Source: Oenanthe sinensis | Lineage: Eukaryota; Streptophyta; Magnoliopsida; Apiales; Apiaceae | Length of the DNA: 64,000 bases | Assembly (NCBI GenBank): GCA_028671895.1 | Contig: CM053794.1 | Coordinates: 18,648,501-18,712,500, forward strand | Reading direction: 5' to 3' | Shown here: positions 48,535 through 57,829 of the stretch, piece after piece | How positions within the stretch are numbered: the stretch's first letter is position 1 | How the letters are laid out: the number at the start of each line of letters is the position of its first letter | Notes under the pieces: generated by a model | Databases searched by the model: none | The model's input: the letters and a program-made list of their open reading frames with translations, nothing else | What the model was told of the DNA's origin: nothing | Program-made: the position numbers and the translations under genes

Positions 48535-51281
48535 GAGACATGAAAGTTTGAGTGGTTGACAAAAATTGACCAGTCAGAGTTTGCTGCTTCAGAGTTTTTT
48601 TCCCTCCTTATGACTCCTATAATCTTCATCATCAGGTTTGTCAGCTTGTTGTGCAACATCCTCCTTGCATTTATCTGAAACCTTCTCCCCTTTTCTGACA
48701 TCATTCCCTGGCTTGACAGTAAGAAGTTCAACTATTGTATGTAGCATCCCCTGCATAGAACTAACAGATTTAGAAAGATTATCCACTTTAGCTTCCAAAG
48801 CATCCTGTTTTGCTGAAACAATTTTGATTTTTAGCTCCATTGAGTTTTGTGAAGATTGAACAGAAGCAGAGGTTTTGGTAATTGAACCCTTGAGGTCACC
48901 AATGTCATTGTGAAGTCCCTTGGACAACACAGTAGTTGCTTTCAAAATTGACTCCATTTCAACCGAATTTATTTCTTTATCAGCTTTATCAATCATCTCA
49001 TGAATATGTGGCCAATAGATGACTTCATTGGAGTATTTCCAAGAACTATCCCAAACTTTTTGTTTGAGAGAATCTATCAAAACATCTTGAGGAGTTTCTG
49101 CCTGAGAAGTGAAATCTCTCTTTACACCTTCAGCATCAAGAATAGCTTCAATTTCCCCTTTGAGTTCCTCTACCACCATATAATCAGTATAATCCATACT
49201 CAGTCGTTCATATGCATAATGAGAATTGATTGGCCACTTCTTTATATTGTACCTTTGTGTGTAAGGGATTGACAGATCTGTGACTTCTTCATCAGCAAAA
49301 ATAGGCTCATAAGAGTCTGTGTCCTCCCTATCAGAGTTTACAGCTTTCTCAAGGTTTAACAAGGGATCAGAGTTTGCAACAGATAAACTCTGAGTACCTG
49401 CAAAAGATATGGAGCATCCTAAGGCACTCTTATTTTTTTAAGTAATCTCATTACTTCTCACTTCACACATATCATAACTTTTAAGAGTTAGATTTGTCTC
49501 ACTAGAGTAGCTAACTTCTTTCTCAATTCTACCTCACCTTTTACCAGATCCAGTGTCTGCCTATCATTAATTCTGTTTTCCACATATTTTACCTCAGACT
49601 CACTAGAAAGGCTCAACATACAATGTCCTACAGAAATAAGAGGTGGCTGAGAAAGATTGACTGTAGTTACATCATTAGGGGAACCCTTTTCAGGACTATT
49701 CATGATCATTCTAGCAGTTAAAATAGGAAAGGTAAAATCTGAACTTAAACTATCAGAGAATGCATATTCTGAAGAAAAGTCAGAGTTTATACCTTGAGTT
49801 ATGGATATGGATGTTGTCTCCATTGGCTGTGCAGAGATTGGGAACACCATAATAGCATCAGAGATAGCCAGTGGAGTTTCATCAGAGTTTGTATGTCCAA
49901 CATTAGAATCTTGGTCTACTATTATAAAATGGATGATTGGTTCTTGTGGGACCTGAGTCATATCTTCAACTACTTCCCCACTTTGAGGTGAAGGTTCTTG
50001 TGGGCTTGACTCTGCCAGAGATTGGCCTTCAGCATCAGCAATCACAAGGTCTTCTAGAATATGGAAATTGCCTGCATCCAAACTTTGATTGGATGGTTCT
50101 TGTGTGGTTGGGGCCTTAACAACTTCTTCAACCCTTTGAGCTGAAGGTTCTTATGAGTTATACCCCTGATCCAAGCTGGCTTCATCTGCTGGAAATGTGG
50201 CTGCTGTTGAACTTTGATCAACAGGTTCTTGTGTGCCTGGCCATGTAGAGATTGCTATCTCACTTTGAGAGATAGGTTCTTGAGGATCCTGGCCAAAAGT
50301 GACAGACTTCCTCTTCCTTCTTGAAAAATGTTTTGAACTGAGAGAGGCAGATGATGTAGACTTCTTTTCTTCCATCTCTTTCCTTACTTGTTCTACCAAC
50401 TCCCTAACTCTTTCATAAGAAATCTCCTTGATAATTTGCTTAGGTGAGTTTCTAGGAGAATCAGAGATTGCTACAGGAACAGCTTCCTTTGGAGTGACAT
50501 ATGACTCATCTTTCAAATAATTGTGTTGTCGCTCCTGTTCAGCCTTGAGCCAAAGATCATTTAGATTCCCCAAAAATTTTCTGCAGACTAACTTGTCAAC
50601 AGTAGCCCCCTGTCTAATACGTTCACGGTTATAATGGGCAACATTTGTCCACCAATCAGCTTTTGACTTAACATACCGAAGAATCATGTTCTCAATTGGA
50701 ACTGGTAATCCAGGTTCCTTTCAAGGAATATTTGCCTTCTAGCAACGCCATGCTTCAACATAATTTGTCAAGACATCAGAGTTTAGCTCAGAGGTTAGAA
50801 TGTCCTTAAAGTTTAGCTCTTGAGATTTTGGCTAATCAGAGATTAGAACATCATAGTTTATTGCTGCATTAGAGTTTAGTCCTTCAGTGTTTGCAGCCTC
50901 GGAGTTTACAGCCTTGACTAATCTTCTCCTCTTCTTCTTCACCTCAGGCATTGGATTTACTGTGAATGGCTTCATAAAAGGTGTAGGAGGTATCTCAGAA
51001 GCCTGTTTAATAGTCTTTCTCTTGGCAAAAACCAACCCTTCATCAGAATCAGAATCTTCATCAATTAATTTTCTCTTTTTAGGAGAAGATTCTTTCACTA
51101 CCTTCCATTTCCTTTTACTGGTGCCCTGTTGAGAGGTTTGTTTTACAACTACAGCCTTTTGGGAGACTATAGAGGTCGGCAAAAGTGTTTGGGTGTTAGT
51201 GTTTGGAGGGTGGCCTGAGTTTGAATCAGAGGGTGCTAAACTCTGATCCATAGCCATAGAGAGAAAGTCTCTTCCATACAT
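48535..51281 (-). mobile_element. Element B, 3' part (relative of A), cut by C
   Basis: On the minus strand this continues the third ORF of an A-family element. From 51281 it reads MYGRDFL.MAMDQSLAPSDS, then KKRKLIDEDSDSDEGLVF, EIPPTPFMKPFTVNPMPE, KKRRRLVKAV, and further down NSYERVRELVEQV, the coiled coil (ELKIKIVSAKQDALEAKVDN) and LLTVKPGNDVRKG, all collinear with A at 24830-27360. It is broken by stops near 50826, 50155 and 49488. Homology stops near 48535, so the C-terminal domain, PPT and 3' LTR present in A are missing. CAGAGTTT words are frequent on the plus strand, as expected for a reversed copy. 51277-51281 is the TACAT duplication made by element C. Confidence 0.9.
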
Positions 51282-52553
51282 TGAAAGGCAGAGTGTTTAA
51301 ACTTGTAACACTATAATTTATGTAACTCATCTAAAGAAAAGATACTTAACCCGAAGACAATCAAGAACGAGAAGTCACAAAGAAATCAATACAAATGAAG
51401 ACAAAGTAATTGATACAATTCAACATGTTAAATATGATCAAACAAAGAAGAAATCATTGGAAGAAGTTCAAGTCAAAGTTGTTCATGCCCCAGTGATTTG
51501 TAACTCAAAGAATCAAGATCATAACTATCAGTATCAATAAGACTAATTGATTTCAAGTGAAAAAGAAGGAAAGCAATTGTTGGAAAGCCACATTTCTAAT
51601 TGAACATGGTAATCTATTCAGAAGCAAGAAACCTATCAAGACTAGTCACTTATGAACCAGACCAGTGCATCAAGTGTCAGGACATTGGTAGCAAGTTCAT
51701 GTCAGTAGTAGAGATCCAAGTTCAAGAGCTTGTTGAAGAAAATAGAAGACATGAAGAAATCACAAGTTCAAGATGTTGCATTGAAGTTTCAAGTTGAAGC
51801 CCAGAATTTCTCTAAGTACTTACAAGGGAACCTATGTAGAAATTCCTATCTAGAAATTCTGGATAAGTTTCTACTTAGAGCCAAGTAGAAATTCTGGAGA
51901 TGGAAATATTTTCTAAGTACTCAACTCAGGAAGCTATCTCGAATTTCCTATGTAGAAATTCTTAAGTCGAATTTCCTATGTAGAAATTCTGGAGGTGAAA
52001 ATATTTTCTAAGTACTCAGGAAGAAGGCTATCTCGAATTTTCTATGTAGAAATACCAAAGTAGAAATTCCTATGTAGAAATTCTACTTAGAATTCGAGAT
52101 AGAGCCAAGTAGAATTTCCTATGTAGAAATTCTACATAGAGGAAAGTTTCAACATGACACATGGCATCATTCTGGTGGCAGATTTCCAAGCTTTCAAGAC
52201 AAGATAAGATTCACGTGGACAACATTGGGCCACTCATATCTTATCTTTTGAAGACTACAAGTCATAGATTACAAAGTAGTATAAATAGAAGTACTTGTGT
52301 AACTTATCAAGAGAGCAATATTCGAGAGAAACACTTGTAATAGAGAGAAAGTATATTCACAGAGCTTAGTATCATTTACTACCCTCTTTACTTCTGTTGT
52401 ACTATTGTAATGAATGTTGTAGCAACCCTTTCAAGTTATATATAAGACATATATTCCTTGAATCATTGTGTTCATTTATTACATAGTATTTATTGCTCCA
52501 TAAATATGAAAAGTTGTATTCACCCCCCCTCTACAACACATTTGGACCTAACA
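51282..52553 (+). repeat. 5' LTR of element C
   Basis: It begins TGAAAGGCAGAGTG and ends TTTGGACCTAACA. A TATAAATA box is at 52280-52287. Positions about 51790-52140 are a dense cluster of TAGAAATTC / CTATGTAGAAATT / TTTTCTAAGTACTC words. A 65-codon ORF at 51600-51797 contains LSRLVTYEPDQCIKCQDIG; the same peptide with one change lies in the solo LTR at 9293-10745. Confidence 0.97.
52280..52287 (+). promoter_or_regulatory. TATA box in LTR C
   Basis: TATAAATA occurs in both LTRs (52280-52287 and 62590-62597), about 270 bp before the LTR end, the best candidate for the element's promoter. Confidence 0.6.
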
Positions 52554-52554
52554 A

Positions 52555-52567
52555 TTGGTATCAGAGC
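52555..52567 (+). other. Primer-binding site of element C (iMet tRNA)
   Basis: TTGGTATCAGAGC lies one base after the 5' LTR and is a perfect match to the plant initiator-methionine tRNA primer site used by most Copia elements. Confidence 0.92.
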
Positions 52568-53277
52568 TGAATGTTTGACAAACAAAACATAGATCCTTGT
52601 GTTTGGTAGAAGATTAATGAGTTTTCTCTTCCAGATCTAATTTTCGAGTTTTTCTTGAAAAGTGTGCCTTAATTTTTTTTTGGTGAAAACTCATCCCAAA
52701 AATTATTTAAATACTCCAGGTGTGATTATTTAGCTTGGGTGGATTTTAGATAATTTTTGTGAATTAATCTGGGTACTTTGGTTTGTAGTGTTCTTCATTG
52801 TTCTTGACAAAGAAGACAAACCCAGTAACTTTTGATCTTCTTTTCAAAAAGACAAAAAGTGTAAAAGGTGTTATTGGCTTTTGATTGGACAATATACTCA
52901 CAAAAAAAGGAATTGTCAGAAGACTCTGTACCTTTCACGTGGGTGTTAGGTGAAGTTAGGTGAGATTAGTCATAAAAGTCAAAAAGTGTGAAAGTGACCT
53001 GCAGCAAATTTTCTCCAAGGCAAAAGTTCTACATAGAATATCTACTTGACAATTTCTACTTAGAAATTTCGACTTGAGCAAATTTCTACTTGGTGAAATT
53101 TCGACTTGGCAAAAAGTTCCACATAGAAATTTCGACTTAGCCTAGTCTTGTGTACTTAGAATTTTTTTTGTGACCAGTTTTTGAACTTTGATTTATTTTG
53201 AGATAATTCAATTTTCTTTTAATTACTACTCAAGTAATAAGAAAAGTTTATTATCTCTACTTTAAATCTATATTAAG
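52568..53277 (+). other. 5' leader of element C
   Basis: 710 bp without a long ORF. At 53025-53160 it repeats the LTR words: TTCTACATAGAA, TTTCTACTTAG, AAATTTCGACTTG. This is where the packaging signal of the genomic RNA would be expected. Confidence 0.5.
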
Positions 53278-55722
53278 ATGGCACCTAAAAATCAATTCAA
53301 AATTCCAATGTTCGACCGAGATCACTATGAAGAATGGGTGTTGAGAATGAAATTATACCTTGAGTCAGTTAACCCTGAATACTTGGAAGTCCTTGACAAA
53401 GGTAAATTTGTTCCAATGGTGGTTGTTCCTGAGCATATGGAAGGAGATGTGGTTGTACCACAGCGGTCTGAGCCTAAAAAGGCAGCGGACTTTTCAGATG
53501 CTGATAAGGAGCAGATAGCCTTTGATACATCCGTTCGACAAACATTGGTGGAATCCCTCGATCACGAAATGTTTAATGTAGTTAAAGGACTAACTACAGC
53601 CAAGAAGATCTGGGATAAGATAGAGGTCGTCATGGAAGGTACAGCTGAGGTTAGAAGCAATAAGACACTCATACTCAAGATGGAGTATGACACTTTCAGG
53701 ATAAGAAAAGGAGAAAGCATTACAGATGTCTATCTAAGATTCAGTCAGTTGGTGTTGGATTTGAATCTGAGAGGTATAACTCTCCCCATTGTTGAAGTCA
53801 ATACGAGATATCTAAGGAACCAGCCAAAGAGCATTGAACATAGAGTCTACGCTGTAAGAGAAACCAGAGATTTGCATACAACTTCTCTGGAAGAGTATTA
53901 TGGAATACTAAAGACCTATGAGCTGGAGACCCTTCAAGATCAAGCATGGGACAATGATTCAAGAGGAAAAGAAGTGGCATCAGGATTGGTTGCTGATGAG
54001 GAAGAGTCGAAGAAGGCAATGGTTGCAGAAAAACCTAGATCATCACCTGCATCACATCAAGTTGAAAATGATGATGAATGCACCTCAAATAGTGATGATG
54101 ACTACTTCACCCAAGAAGAGCTGGACAACATGGATGATAGTGTCGTGGCATACATGGCGAGGAAGTTCAGCAATATCAGATTCAAAAAGAGTAACCGACC
54201 ACAGAGAAAATCTTCATCTTTCTATCGGATTACAAGGGGTGGTGGTAGTTCTTCAGGTTACAAAGGAAAAGGCAAGAGTTCTAGCTACAAATCTCCTTTG
54301 GATTTCAAAATGAAGTTCAAATGCTATAACTGTGGTGAAGCTGGACACTTTGCTACCGACTGCAAGAAGCCAAAACAGACTTATCCAAAAGAAACTTATG
54401 AAGCCCTCAAAAGCAAGTATGAAGCCCTGGTAAAGGAAAGACATGGAAAGAGAGCTTTAGTTGTTACAGAAGGAAGAGCTTGGGATGATTCAGATGAGGA
54501 AGAAGTTATTCATGCAAACTTTGCCCTCATGGCTGAGACATCAGAAGAACCAGAGGTACCAGTTCTAACCCTTAAGGAAGAAATGTCTATTGATGATTAT
54601 AGGGTGCAGAACGGGGCTCTTAGCGAAGAGATCTATATGTTGTGCAAAAGCCTAAACACTTCTCAAAAGGAACAGAAAACACTTGTTGCCAAATGCAGAA
54701 TGCTTGAGGCAAAAGTGGAAGAGTTAGAGGCTGTTTGCACTGTAGATACTTCCCTAAGAGACTCTATTAAATCTTTGGAACACAAGCTTAGCCTTAAAGA
54801 TGAAATAGAAGCATGTCTTAGGAATAAACTAGCTGAGTTAGAAACAAAATGCGAAGCTTATAAACTAGCTGCTAGTAAGGTGAATGTTGACAGTGATACA
54901 TTTAAGAAGATAACTGGAGTTGGTGTAGGTCTTGATTATTCTAACTTATCTAAGAAAGAAGGGAAAAGACCTGTAGACATTAGTTCCAGTAAGACCAAGA
55001 CTGAAATACCTACTTTTCTTAAATCAGCTGTCAAACCCATCTTTAAACATTTCGTTCCTCAAGTAGAAGAAGAGACTGAATTATTAGTTAGATATGAGAT
55101 AGAGATGGAAGATCGAAAGGAAGAACAACCTGTAACTCCTATTAAATCAGTTAAAATCAAATCCACTAGAGAAGAATCTAGACAAGGATTAGGAGCTAAG
55201 GCTGTTAAACAACAGAAAAAGGAAAAAGGCATAAAAGAGGTTAAGGATGAACGTGTTAAGAAAGAGTGCTATCATTGTAAATCTACTGAACATCTTTCTT
55301 ACGCATGCAAATCTAACATGAATATTCCTGTTACTCATGCCATGCCTGTACCACACACAATGAATAACATGCATATGAAACATGCACAATGTGGTCAACC
55401 TAATTGTATGCCATGCACTTTTAACGTCATGCAAACATTTGTAAACTTGATGAATGCAACTAGCCAATCATGTCAAAATTCTAATGCTAGTTCTAATGTC
55501 AAAAAGAAGCATGTTAGAGCTAAGACTGCCAGTCCTCCTAAAGTTAGGAGTGACAAACCTTCTCCTAAGACTAACAAAATTGTCAAGTCTGAAAGAGGAA
55601 AAGACAAAGTCGAAAGCTCGAGTAATGTTAAAATAGGTGCATCTACTGTTGTTAAAACTGATAATTCTCGATCTTATAGAAAAGTCGGGCCCAATCAAAC
55701 ATGGGTTCCGAAGAACGCCTAA
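53278..55722 (+). CDS. gag: Element C Gag (814 aa)
   Basis: An intact ORF opening MAPKNQFKIPMFDRDHYEEW, the usual Copia gag start. The UBN2-like capsid region (about 85-230) contains IWDKIEVVMEGT and MEYDTFRIRKGESITDVYLRF. A first zinc knuckle CYNCGEAGHFATDC begins at residue 349 with perfect C-X2-C-X4-H-X4-C spacing. Residues about 440-540 form a coiled coil (MLEAKVEELEAV, LRNKLAELETK). A second knuckle, CYHCKSTEHLSYAC, begins near residue 664, and the C-terminus has NQTWVPKNA. Gag packages element RNA and forms virus-like particles. It is longer than usual Copia gag, as in Sireviruses. Its 3' end overlaps the pol ORF by 22 bp in another frame. Confidence 0.93.
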   Translation: MAPKNQFKIPMFDRDHYEEWVLRMKLYLESVNPEYLEVLDKGKFVPMVVVPEHMEGDVVVPQRSEPKKAADFSDADKEQIAFDTSVRQTLVESLDHEMFNVVKGLTTAKKIWDKIEVVMEGTAEVRSNKTLILKMEYDTFRIRKGESITDVYLRFSQLVLDLNLRGITLPIVEVNTRYLRNQPKSIEHRVYAVRETRDLHTTSLEEYYGILKTYELETLQDQAWDNDSRGKEVASGLVADEEESKKAMVAEKPRSSPASHQVENDDECTSNSDDDYFTQEELDNMDDSVVAYMARKFSNIRFKKSNRPQRKSSSFYRITRGGGSSSGYKGKGKSSSYKSPLDFKMKFKCYNCGEAGHFATDCKKPKQTYPKETYEALKSKYEALVKERHGKRALVVTEGRAWDDSDEEEVIHANFALMAETSEEPEVPVLTLKEEMSIDDYRVQNGALSEEIYMLCKSLNTSQKEQKTLVAKCRMLEAKVEELEAVCTVDTSLRDSIKSLEHKLSLKDEIEACLRNKLAELETKCEAYKLAASKVNVDSDTFKKITGVGVGLDYSNLSKKEGKRPVDISSSKTKTEIPTFLKSAVKPIFKHFVPQVEEETELLVRYEIEMEDRKEEQPVTPIKSVKIKSTREESRQGLGAKAVKQQKKEKGIKEVKDERVKKECYHCKSTEHLSYACKSNMNIPVTHAMPVPHTMNNMHMKHAQCGQPNCMPCTFNVMQTFVNLMNATSQSCQNSNASSNVKKKHVRAKTASPPKVRSDKPSPKTNKIVKSERGKDKVESSSNVKIGASTVVKTDNSRSYRKVGPNQTWVPKNA

Positions 55723-57827
55723 TCAATCTGTCATTGCAGGGCATTAAGCGAAAAAGGAATAAAGTTATATGGGTGCTAGACAGTGGAGCATCGAGGCATA
55801 TGACAGGAAACAAGTCCCTGCTTACAGAGTTGGTTATGAAGGCTGGCCCTTATGTTACCTTTGGAGATGACAGCATTGGTGTGACAAAGGGATATGGCAA
55901 ACTGAAATCTGGTAATGTCATCATTGAAGATGTTTCCTATGTTGAGGGACTAAAACACAATTTGTTGAGTATTAGTCAATTTTGTGACAAAGGATATGAA
56001 ATTGTCTTCAACAAGAAAGGTGTATCAATCACTCACATTAAGGAAGGTTCGTTGGCTTTGAGAGGAGTTCGAAAGGCAGATCTTTTTGTTGCTGATATGG
56101 ATTCGGCAAACCAGAATGAAGTGACCTGTTTCTATAGCAAAGCGTCAGATGATGAAAGCTGGCTATGGCATAAGAAGCTGTCTCACTTGAACTTCAAAAC
56201 GATGAATGCTCTCGCAAGGCGAGAACTGGTGAAAGATCTACCTCAAATGGAGTTTGCTCCTAAAGGACTCTGTGAAGCCTGTGAAATGGGAAAGTCAAAG
56301 CGAGCATTGCATAAGAGTAAAGAAATTTCTAGTGTCACTGAGCCTCTGCAACTCCTTCATATGGATTTATTTGGCCCAGTGAATGTCCTATCATTGTCTA
56401 GGAAAAGATATGCTTTGGTAATCGTGGATGACTTCTCCAAGTATACATGGGTATTGTTCGTAATGACAAAAGACGAAGTGCCTTTTCAAATCATTGATCA
56501 CATCACTGAGATTGAGAATGTATCAACACTCACTGTGAAGACGATAAGATCAGACAACGGCACAGAATTTAAAAATGCAATATTGAATGACTTCTGTGTC
56601 TCTAAAGGAATACGTCATCAGTACTCAGCCCCGAGAACTCCACAACAGAATGGAGTAGTTGAAAGGAAGAACAGAACATTGGTTGAAGCAGCAAGAACTT
56701 TGTTGTATGAATCGAAACTTCCTCTATACTTTTGGGCCGAGGCAGTGAGTACAGTGTGTTACACTCAGAATAGAACATTGATCATAAAAGATAAAGAAAA
56801 GACACCATGTGAACTAATGAATAATAGAAGACCAACAATCAAATACTTTCATGTCTTTGGAGCTAAATGCTATGTACTTATAGATGATGAAAATCTAGGC
56901 AAGTTTGAAGCAAAGGCACGTGAAGGAATATTTATTGGTTATTCTACAAATACGGTGGCAGCTTATCGGGTATTCTTAGTGAATGAACGGAAAGTTATTG
57001 AAAGCTACAATGTCAGATTTGACGATACCAAACTCCCATCAATTTCTAAAGATAATAGTGAACCTGAGTCCCTAAAATTTCATAATCTGGACTTGGATGA
57101 AATTGAGGATGAACCTGAGTTGGTTGTTACTTCAAATATACCAAGTGATCGTGAAGCTATACCTGAGTCTAGTGGACAATCGAATTCTACGAGATCAGAA
57201 GAAACTTCTTCCGCACGTTCTGGCAACAACTCAGGGGGAGTAAATAGCAGCTCAAGAACAGGTGATCAAGACTCGAGGAGAAATGACACTAGTTCTGTAG
57301 GAGCTGGTACTAACTCAGGGGGAGTTAGTAGAAACAACACAAGTAGCCAGCACAACAATTCAGAAAGTCAAGCTGAATCATCAAGACAATTACCAAGAGA
57401 ACGGGTATGGAGTAGAGATCATCCATTTGAATTAATCATTGGTGATCCAGATGCTGGTGTGACTACTAGAAAATCTACAAGAGCTGACATGGCTAATATC
57501 TGCTTGTACTCTGGGTTCTTGTCCAAACTGGAACCTAAAGAAATAGAAGAAGCTCTTGGTGATGCTGATTGGGTGATTGCAATGCAAGATGAGCTCAACC
57601 AGTTTGAAAGACAGAAAGTTTGGAAGCTGGTACCCCGACCAAAGAACAGATCAGTAATTGGAACTAAGTGGGTATACAGAAATAAACTGGACGAAAACGG
57701 ACTTGTAACACGAAACAAGGCTCGTTTGGTAGCAAAAGGTTACTCTCAACGAGAGGGAATTGATTATGATGAAACCTACGCTCCAGTTGCAAGGCATTTG
57801 TTCGAAGTCCCACCTCTGCACCTCTAG
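55701..57827 (+). CDS. pol: Element C truncated Pol (protease-integrase-partial RT)
   Basis: 708 aa in the -1 frame relative to gag. The aspartic protease shows WVLDSGASRHMTG (catalytic DSG at 27-29). GAG-pre-integrase has WLWHKKLSHLNF and CEACEMGKSK. The integrase core has LLHMDLFGPV, RSDNGTEF and NGVVERKN, the D,D,E residues all present. RT begins with DADWVIAMQDELNQFE and reaches KGYSQREGIDYDETYAPVAR, where family homology ends at about 57795. Ten unrelated residues and a stop follow. The YVDD active site, thumb and all of RNase H are absent; element A needs about 1.25 kb for these. The protein could still process Gag and integrate DNA, but cannot reverse-transcribe. The ATG at 55701 may not be used; frameshift or splicing could join pol to gag. 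Confidence 0.92.
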   Translation: MGSEERLINLSLQGIKRKRNKVIWVLDSGASRHMTGNKSLLTELVMKAGPYVTFGDDSIGVTKGYGKLKSGNVIIEDVSYVEGLKHNLLSISQFCDKGYEIVFNKKGVSITHIKEGSLALRGVRKADLFVADMDSANQNEVTCFYSKASDDESWLWHKKLSHLNFKTMNALARRELVKDLPQMEFAPKGLCEACEMGKSKRALHKSKEISSVTEPLQLLHMDLFGPVNVLSLSRKRYALVIVDDFSKYTWVLFVMTKDEVPFQIIDHITEIENVSTLTVKTIRSDNGTEFKNAILNDFCVSKGIRHQYSAPRTPQQNGVVERKNRTLVEAARTLLYESKLPLYFWAEAVSTVCYTQNRTLIIKDKEKTPCELMNNRRPTIKYFHVFGAKCYVLIDDENLGKFEAKAREGIFIGYSTNTVAAYRVFLVNERKVIESYNVRFDDTKLPSISKDNSEPESLKFHNLDLDEIEDEPELVVTSNIPSDREAIPESSGQSNSTRSEETSSARSGNNSGGVNSSSRTGDQDSRRNDTSSVGAGTNSGGVSRNNTSSQHNNSESQAESSRQLPRERVWSRDHPFELIIGDPDAGVTTRKSTRADMANICLYSGFLSKLEPKEIEEALGDADWVIAMQDELNQFERQKVWKLVPRPKNRSVIGTKWVYRNKLDENGLVTRNKARLVAKGYSQREGIDYDETYAPVARHLFEVPPLHL

Positions 57828-57829
57828 GC

